In this document: one piece after another, positions 5,813 through 8,079 of the stretch | How positions within the stretch are numbered: position 1 is the stretch's first letter | How the letters are laid out: every line of letters begins with the position of its first letter | Origin: Proteiniphilum sp. UBA4977 | GTDB taxonomy: Bacteria; Bacteroidota; Bacteroidia; Bacteroidales; Dysgonomonadaceae | Assembly (NCBI GenBank): GCA_002398565.1 | Contig: DGZP01000100.1 | Location: 39,966-48,044 of the forward strand | Reading direction: 5' to 3' | Length of the DNA stretch: 8,079 nucleotides | Program-made: the position numbers and the translations under genes | The notes under the pieces: model-generated | Told to the model about the DNA's origin: nothing | The model's database searches: none | What the model saw: the letters and a program-made list of their open reading frames with translations, nothing else

Positions 5813-8079
5813 TTAGTCAAGCTGAATTTTAAAGAAATATAAAGACTCGCCTTCAAGGGTGTAATGGAAAGAATTTTGCGAGATAGAATGATCATTTTTT
5901 TCTCCAACTCCCGGTAGATCTTTGTGCCACCTATATACCTCACATCGGGTATTCTTTATTTTTCTATTTTCTCCCAGATCAAACCGGGTATTATTCAGAG
6001 GAGATTTGCTTTTATTCAATACCCATACCGATAGTACGTTGCCTTTTATGAATGCAGCCGTAGAAGCGGATTCACAAGGTAGTGTTATCTCTATATAATT
6101 TCCCCCGCTGGCATGGTTGACCACTTGTTTGAAGATTTCGTACTTCCCTGATCTGGTGTAAATCTTGTTTTGATGGTCTACCCAAATCATGGTATGACCT
6201 CTTCCTTTTGCCGGCCCATAAAATAACCATGTGTCAATTCCCGTAAATCCGGCACGAAGATGTTTCCAGAGCACCTCTGATGTAATTATTTCTTCATGTA
6301 TATCCACACCGGTCCATCCATGCATTTCGGTATTCCATATCTCTTTTATCCCCAGCTTTTTGGCTCTTGCCACAAACTCTTCATATATTCCTGTTGGCCC
6401 GGTATTATGGGTAGAGGCGACTGCAATTGAGGCATGTTCGTTCTTTGATGGATCTACCTTGTCCAGCCAGCCTGTAGCTCCACTAATGGCCCAGGAGGAG
6501 GGAACTACTAATTGGGGCATATGTACCCCGGGGTCCAGCAATTTCGGCAGATTCTCATAAATATATTTATTGGCTGATGGGGAAATGGTCTCTTTCTCAT
6601 TCGTCACATCCAGGTAAGTTATTGTAAGGCCATTGCGGTGCATGAGATTTAAATAATCTGCAAAATATTGGATCAGTTTCGGTAAGTGAAGGATCTCTTC
6701 CTTCCATTTGGGCACTATTGTACCATCCTTCATCTTCTTTGTTCCGTCTTGCTTCCAATCTAATATCCATCGGGGATAGGGTGACCAGGGAGTATTGTCT
6801 TTATGACCCCATATTGTTTCTCTTTCGTGTTTGGAATATGCTTCAAAGAGGGGCCTGGGACTGGCAAAAAACTGGATATCCGGATTTGCCGATTTAATGG
6901 CATGCATCATTTCAATCTCATCATCGTAGGCATTTTTATTTTTGACACCTTCCTTCCTTTCATAGGTGGCATCAATGCCGATACGAACATATTCACTTTT
7001 TAATTCGTCCACCGCCAAGCGGGCCAGTTCTTCTTTCATATCCCTGTTCCAGTCCCAAAGCCTCTCGACGTCCACACCGAATTTAACTATTTGTTTTACT
7101 TTATCAGATACTGTAATAGTAGCGTTATCTTTTTCCTGATTAACCGGAATAAACACCAAATAAGAATCGTCTCCCTTTTTGGCTGATAATGCCAGTACCT
7201 GCGGTTCATCGTTTTCTACCACCACGAAAGGACGTTCCAGTCGGTCAGGAAGATAGAATTTGCCGTTTGTCATCAATATTCTCTTGGGGATAACGATGTG
7301 TTCAGTAGCTTGGCTCCAATCTTTACCATCTGTAGAGGTGACCATTCCTATAAATCCGGCAAATGCGTGGAAAATAGCGTAAAAGCGTTCACGTTTAGTG
7401 TCATACCACATTGCCATGTCCTCCGTTTCTATATAGTCAATCACTGGTTTTTCCTGTATCTTGAAAGGGCCTGTCGGCGATTTTGAAATTGCAATTGCCT
7501 GATCGCGTATAATTCGCTTTTCATTAGGTTTGTCTCCCTTAAATATCAGATAATACAGACCATCTTTCTGTGTAATTGTTGGATTGTTGACCATATTTCT
7601 GACCGGTCCTGCTGGTTCTATCAAAGGATTGTCCATTCTCTCCCAGGGCCCGTCAAACGAGTCGGCAACGGCTACACCAATCCGTTGATTATTGCGGACA
7701 TTTCCCCATTTTGGATGTTTCCCACCTTGCTGTCCCAACTCTTTTAATTCTTTTTCATCATATGATTCACCTCCCAGATTGGTAGAGTTGTAATACAAAT
7801 AGTATTTTCCATCAAAAAATGTGATCATTGGATTATGAACTCCTAAAGCATCCCAACACCCCGGACCTCTTCCTTTGAGCAATGTCCCTTTATATTCCCA
7901 TGGGCCGATAGGTGAGTCTGCTGCGGCGTGTACAATCTCTGAAAATGTCAACCACCCTTGAAATCCTAATTCTTTTTTCCATCTTGAATAGATCAGATGG
8001 TAAATACCTTGTTCATCTTGGATGATGGATGAATCCCAAATATAATATCCATCGTTCAAGATGAACAAGGTATTTACCA
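5813..8079 (-). CDS. Two-domain glycosidase: GH43-like beta-propeller plus GH30-like clan GH-A barrel (5' end beyond window)
   Basis: The frame is open from the right edge to TAA at 5813-5815. The only nearby start is TTG at 8066-8068 (751 residues, numbered from it here), but it lies inside a suspicious terminal inverted repeat, so the gene is best called 5'-partial with its signal peptide missing. Residues about 5-300 look like a GH43-type five-bladed propeller: repeated blade openings WDSSIIQDEQGIYHLIYS, HNPMITFFDGKYYLYY, NNPTITQKDGLYYLIF and EDMAMWYDTKRERFYAIFHAF. Residues about 328-650 look like a GH30-like (beta/alpha)8 barrel starting KFGVDVERLWDW. The candidate acid/base is Glu491 in DVTNEKE and the candidate nucleophile Glu581 in NTEMHGW. 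Residues about 655-751 form a beta-sandwich ending LEGESLYFFKIQL, as in GH30 C-termini. The barrel could instead belong to another clan GH-A family such as GH39. Glycosidase role is likely; specificity is unknown. It is the first gene of the minus-strand series seen here. Confidence 0.8.
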   Translation of the reverse strand, partial: VNTLFILNDGYYIWDSSIIQDEQGIYHLIYSRWKKELGFQGWLTFSEIVHAAADSPIGPWEYKGTLLKGRGPGCWDALGVHNPMITFFDGKYYLYYNSTNLGGESYDEKELKELGQQGGKHPKWGNVRNNQRIGVAVADSFDGPWERMDNPLIEPAGPVRNMVNNPTITQKDGLYYLIFKGDKPNEKRIIRDQAIAISKSPTGPFKIQEKPVIDYIETEDMAMWYDTKRERFYAIFHAFAGFIGMVTSTDGKDWSQATEHIVIPKRILMTNGKFYLPDRLERPFVVVENDEPQVLALSAKKGDDSYLVFIPVNQEKDNATITVSDKVKQIVKFGVDVERLWDWNRDMKEELARLAVDELKSEYVRIGIDATYERKEGVKNKNAYDDEIEMMHAIKSANPDIQFFASPRPLFEAYSKHERETIWGHKDNTPWSPYPRWILDWKQDGTKKMKDGTIVPKWKEEILHLPKLIQYFADYLNLMHRNGLTITYLDVTNEKETISPSANKYIYENLPKLLDPGVHMPQLVVPSSWAISGATGWLDKVDPSKNEHASIAVASTHNTGPTGIYEEFVARAKKLGIKEIWNTEMHGWTGVDIHEEIITSEVLWKHLRAGFTGIDTWLFYGPAKGRGHTMIWVDHQNKIYTRSGKYEIFKQVVNHASGGNYIEITLPCESASTAAFIKGNVLSVWVLNKSKSPLNNTRFDLGENRKIKNTRCEVYRWHKDLPGVGEKNDHSISQNSFHYTLEGESLYFFKIQLD
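7998..8079. repeat. Terminal inverted repeat with one arm ending exactly at the window edge (probable fold-back artefact)
   Basis: Bases 7998-8020 and 8057-8079 are perfect reverse complements over 23 bases, separated by 36 bases. Extending inward, 8024-8030 (GATGGAT) also pairs with 8047-8053, so the arms match at 31 of 33 positions with a 16-base loop (8031-8046). The left arm encodes conserved propeller residues (QDEQGIYH) on the minus strand, so it is the genuine copy. The right arm abuts the last base and would be read as VNTLFIL, which resembles no signal peptide or propeller sequence. This is the pattern expected when a strand folds back and copies itself during amplification, library preparation or assembly. 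A genuine hairpin in the gene cannot be fully excluded. Confidence 0.85.

Overview
The window looks like a fragment of a carbohydrate-utilisation locus (polysaccharide utilisation locus, PUL) from a member of the Bacteroidota. The evidence is the N-terminal third of a SusC/RagA-type TonB-linked outer-membrane transporter, AT-rich leaders mostly lacking Shine-Dalgarno sequences, signal peptides ending just before Gln, and a set of exported carbohydrate-active enzymes. The species and the exact substrate cannot be read from the sequence.

All five genes lie on the minus strand, so transcription runs from the right edge to the left. In that order they are: (1) a two-domain glycosidase with a GH43-like propeller followed by a GH30-like clan GH-A barrel (5813-8079, 5' end not in the window); (2) a small SGNH/GDSL lipoprotein esterase (5102-5767); (3) a GH78 alpha-L-rhamnosidase with a complete set of domains (2295-5003); (4) an acetylxylan-esterase-like CE7 protein with an extra N-terminal domain (943-2253); (5) the start of a susC-like transporter gene (1-842, cut by the left edge). 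Gaps are 45, 98, 41 and 100 bases, which fits one operon or a closely co-regulated group. No tRNA, rRNA, CRISPR, insertion sequence or convincing terminator was seen, and no gene-free stretch exceeds 100 bases.

Taken together, two different ester hydrolases, an exo-acting rhamnosidase and a propeller/barrel glycosidase point to an acetylated, rhamnose-containing glycan such as a pectin-type rhamnogalacturonan, a rhamnose-capped arabinogalactan or an algal rhamnose-rich polymer. Products would be imported by the SusC-type pore; a susD partner is expected just beyond the left edge. The substrate is inference.

The most important caution is at the right edge. The last 23 bases are a perfect reverse complement of 7998-8020, and the similarity extends to 31 of 33 positions. 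This looks like a fold-back chimera at a contig end, and the only apparent start codon of the first gene (TTG at 8066-8068) lies inside it. The gene should be treated as 5'-partial and its first four predicted residues as unreliable. Beyond this edge effect and the unusual propeller-barrel fusion, I see no clearly new biological system.
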